Of a stretch of 64,000 bases of DNA, positions 61,460 to 64,000 are shown piece by piece; the first letter of the stretch is position 1; the number at the start of each line of letters is the position of its first letter. Made by a program: the position numbers and the translations under genes. The notes beneath the pieces were generated by a model. It was given only the letters and a program-made list of their open reading frames with translations. It did no database searches and was not told the DNA's origin. The stretch covers positions 1 to 64,000 of the forward strand of contig CALZMQ010000002.1 in the NCBI GenBank assembly GCA_945788625.1, given 5' to 3'. The stretch comes from an uncultured Woeseiaceae bacterium (GTDB lineage: Bacteria > Pseudomonadota > Gammaproteobacteria > Steroidobacterales > Woeseiaceae).

Positions 61460-64000
61460 ATGGCCGGGGATTCCACCGACAAAACGTCCCGCGAGGAACG
61501 CGCGCAACTGGATTCGACGGGCGAGTTCTTCAGTGTCGGCGCGCCGCTGCACGCGGTTCGCGCCGGGTACATTCGCCGCAAGGCGGACGATCTGCTGTTC
61601 GACACGGTCATGGCGGGCCGCTATGCACATGTCCTGGCACCGGATCGGAGCGGTAAGACGAGCCTCATCGCGGCGACCGCTGCCCGGCTCGAAAACCACG
61701 GCTGCAAGGTTGCGATACTCGATCTCGAACAAATCGGCGTTCGCGACGGCGGCGGTGACGCGGGCCGCTGGTACTACAATGTTGCCTACCGATTGTTACG
61801 GCAACTGAGAATTCGCTACGACCTGCAGTCCTGGTGGCAGGACAAGTCCATCCTGGGTAATCGACAGCGGCTACTGGAGTTTTACTCCGAAATCCTGCTG
61901 CAATTCGTCCCCGAGCGGATCGTCGTTTTCATCGACGAAATACAGTGCATGGAACAACTGCCGTATGCGGATCAGCTACTGGCAAGTATCCGTGCTGCAC
62001 ACAACGCGCGGACGACCGATCCGGATTTCACCAGGCTGGCCTTCGTGCTGCTCGGCGAATGCGATCCCGTGAGCCTGATCGCCGAAGCGGAATTGTCGCC
62101 GTTCAACGTGACGCAGCAGGTACTGCTGGGCGATTTCAGCCGTGAAGACCTGGACCTGTTTGCCACGGAACTCAATATGGACAGGGCTGATGCCACCGTG
62201 GCCCTGGACCGAATTTACTATTGGACCGGCGGTCAGCCGTACCTGAGCCAGAAGCTGGCGCGCGCCGTTGCCAGGGAATTCGCGACAGGCGACCTGGAAG
62301 AACAAATCGACCGCATCGCCTTGCAGCAGCTTGCGGGCCGTGCCGCGCTGCACAGCGAGCCGCACATGAGCCACATTCATCGCGCCATCGTCAATGACGT
62401 AAAGCGATATGAGCCATTGCTCAACCTCTACGGTAAGGTACGCAAAGGCATCGAGGTCGCGGCGGATCTCGGTTCGCCGATTCAACGCCGGCTCATGGCC
62501 GTCGGTCTGCTGGAAATCGACGACGACGGCAATTTGCACGTGCGTAATCGCCTTTACGAAACCGTTTTTACCGCGCGTTGGGCCAACGAAAACCTGCCGA
62601 CACGCCTGCGCGTTCCGGCGATGGTCGTCGGCGTGTTGTTCCTGTTGGCGATGATCCCGTTCTGGTACACGCAGTGGTTGCCGCGCCCGTACCTGAAAAT
62701 CCTGACGTCGCCGAGCGTCGAACTGGAAGTGGCGAGCGATGCGTATTCGAATCTGCGCTCGTTCCCGGGCCACGGGGATATCGCCGACAGCCTGTACCGC
62801 GGCTTCCTTGAGCAACGCGCGCTCGCGGCCGACGACGAAAACACGATGAGCGAAATCGTCGGTCTCGCAAGGGACATTCCGGACGCCGGGCGCCTGCCGG
62901 ATCGCCTGGAGGCCGAGTTCCGTGATCGCGAGGTTCTCGCGGCAATGCGCGAAGAGCGGCGCGACGATGCGTTGATTGCGTCCTTGCAATCCTTTGTGCT
63001 GTCGACACCGAAAAGACGCCAACGCGCCGCGAGCCTGGTCGCCGACGACTATCCGCTGTTGCTCGCGAGCCTGCCGGGCATTGGCGAGACGAAGCTCGTG
63101 TTCGACCCGCAAACGCTGTTGCTGACCAGCGCCGACGGGGCCCGCATTTCGCAGTGGTCGTACGCGACGCAGGCGGTGCAACGGCGAGATGACTGGTCGG
63201 TGACAGCGCTGGACGTAATTCCGCTGGTGCGACGGGTTATCGTGGACCGGAGCGGTGTGGTCAATCGCATCGGCCTGACGCTGAACATCAGTCACGCACG
63301 CCTGTCAGACCTGCGTATCAAGGTAATAGCGCCATCGGGCAGGGCGGTGGAGATCGAGACCGGACTTGAGCGGGCGTCGAGCGGCGACGAGATCACAATC
63401 GCGCCGCGCCAGCTTCGCGAACTGCTCGGCGAGGCGCTTTTCGGAACCTGGTCCCTTAGCGTCCGTGACGAGAGTCCCGGAATAGCGGGGCAGTTTGTCG
63501 GCTGGAACCTGAAACTCAATTCGCAGGGGGCCGTCGAGAATTTTCAGCGAGGATTGAACATCCCCGAGCCGGCCGAGCGGGAGACCGACAACGTCTGGTT
63601 CGATACCGGCGGACGCTATGCGATTGCGCGCGCGACGCAAAGCGACAGCGCGCTGATCTGGGACCTTGCTTTTGCCGAGCCGCTGAGGGCCATTGCCGTC
63701 AACGAAAGCGAAAAGCTGATCGGCCTGGATGCCGGTGCGCGGCGCCTGATTACGGCTACGCAGGACAGTGTGAATCTCTGGGACACCGCGTCGGGCGACC
63801 GGGTTGCGACCTTGCCGGTTGGCTCGGCAAGCGCCGATGCCGTGCTCACGACAGATGGGACGCACCTGTTTGTCGAACGTCGCAGCGACCTCGAAACCAG
63901 GCTCGAGCTCTGGTCGATCGAACAGGGCATTGTGACGGCCGAGATCGTCGTCGCCGGATTGCCGTCACTGGTTGCCGTCGATGCGACAGGTACGCGTGCC
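61460..64000 (+). CDS. Large ATPase with transmembrane helix, P-domain and WD40-like region (3' end outside window)
   Basis: The frame is open from an ATG at 61460 (after GGAG; another ATG at 61421) to the window end, at least 847 residues. Residues ~25-370 form an AAA-like NTPase: Walker A region LAPDRSGKTS (lysine at ~66) and Walker B VVFIDEIQ (~158), then a winged-helix-like part. One membrane helix is at ~386-408 (VPAMVVGVLFLLAMIPFW). Residues ~597-690 have the mark of a proprotein-convertase P-domain (ISHARLSDLRIKVIAPSGRA, FGTWSLSVRDES, FVGWNLKLN). From ~700 come WD40-like strands (YAIARATQSDSALIWDL, RLITATQDSVNLWDTASGD). The P-domain plus STAND-like ATPase is uncommon. Function unknown. 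Confidence 0.85.
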   Translation, partial: MAGDSTDKTSREERAQLDSTGEFFSVGAPLHAVRAGYIRRKADDLLFDTVMAGRYAHVLAPDRSGKTSLIAATAARLENHGCKVAILDLEQIGVRDGGGDAGRWYYNVAYRLLRQLRIRYDLQSWWQDKSILGNRQRLLEFYSEILLQFVPERIVVFIDEIQCMEQLPYADQLLASIRAAHNARTTDPDFTRLAFVLLGECDPVSLIAEAELSPFNVTQQVLLGDFSREDLDLFATELNMDRADATVALDRIYYWTGGQPYLSQKLARAVAREFATGDLEEQIDRIALQQLAGRAALHSEPHMSHIHRAIVNDVKRYEPLLNLYGKVRKGIEVAADLGSPIQRRLMAVGLLEIDDDGNLHVRNRLYETVFTARWANENLPTRLRVPAMVVGVLFLLAMIPFWYTQWLPRPYLKILTSPSVELEVASDAYSNLRSFPGHGDIADSLYRGFLEQRALAADDENTMSEIVGLARDIPDAGRLPDRLEAEFRDREVLAAMREERRDDALIASLQSFVLSTPKRRQRAASLVADDYPLLLASLPGIGETKLVFDPQTLLLTSADGARISQWSYATQAVQRRDDWSVTALDVIPLVRRVIVDRSGVVNRIGLTLNISHARLSDLRIKVIAPSGRAVEIETGLERASSGDEITIAPRQLRELLGEALFGTWSLSVRDESPGIAGQFVGWNLKLNSQGAVENFQRGLNIPEPAERETDNVWFDTGGRYAIARATQSDSALIWDLAFAEPLRAIAVNESEKLIGLDAGARRLITATQDSVNLWDTASGDRVATLPVGSASADAVLTTDGTHLFVERRSDLETRLELWSIEQGIVTAEIVVAGLPSLVAVDATGTRA

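Overview
The window is about 64 kb of a high-GC chromosome. Gene content points to an aerobic heterotrophic gammaproteobacterium, probably marine or sediment-dwelling. The evidence is heme A synthase and anaerobic HemN, an IlvI/IlvH acetolactate synthase, ProBA, GlpK/GlpD, a TonB-dependent receptor, a patatin-type Vd autotransporter, and REP elements of the GTAGGAGCGGC type. I cannot place it below class level with confidence. I recognise no tRNA, rRNA or CRISPR array.

Layout. 1-2.0 kb: the end of a diguanylate cyclase, a conserved hypothetical and a DUF222/HNH protein. 2.2-4.4 kb and 11.7-19.9 kb: two AT-richer blocks of small, mostly minus-strand genes (secreted, membrane, DUF3024, VOC, Sel1, PDZ, CPBP). 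Most genes are followed directly by a similar 60-85 bp repeat that can fold on itself, giving a cassette-like gene-repeat pattern; an IS3-family element with a 3-bp target duplication sits in the second block. 4.4-11.4 kb: a catabolic operon (omega-amino acid transaminase, acylating semialdehyde dehydrogenase, MBL hydrolase, M20 dipeptidase) divergent from an XRE-cupin regulator, then a branched-chain aminotransferase. 20-26.7 kb: ctaA-hemN-tspO, an FMN-dependent lactate dehydrogenase, a cold-shock protein, DUF7009, DUF2461 and a peroxiredoxin. 26.7-30.2 kb: acetoacetyl-CoA synthetase and glycerol kinase.

30.2-45.0 kb is the most interesting part. It is a single-strand cluster of twelve genes: a Ser/Thr kinase with zinc ribbons, a PP2C phosphatase, two lipoproteins, a second membrane-anchored kinase, an FHA-like/PEGA/FGE-like membrane protein, a small acidic exported protein, a TolQ/ExbB-like proton channel, an Hsp70-like/FHA protein, two paralogous vWA proteins whose N-terminal helix carries a TolR/ExbD-like aspartate, and an OmpA-family protein. 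A strong terminator closes it. I read it as a proton-driven envelope machine under phospho-threonine control, with no Type VI secretion genes. This is inference from domain architecture.

45-64 kb: pterin dehydratase and threonine dehydratase, an orphan ParA, two uncharacterised proteins, ilvI divergent from ilvH-proB-proA-glpD, a GNAT enzyme, a TonB receptor, a patatin autotransporter, a small kinase-like protein, and the start of a large ATPase with a transmembrane segment, a P-domain and a WD40-like region that runs off the window.
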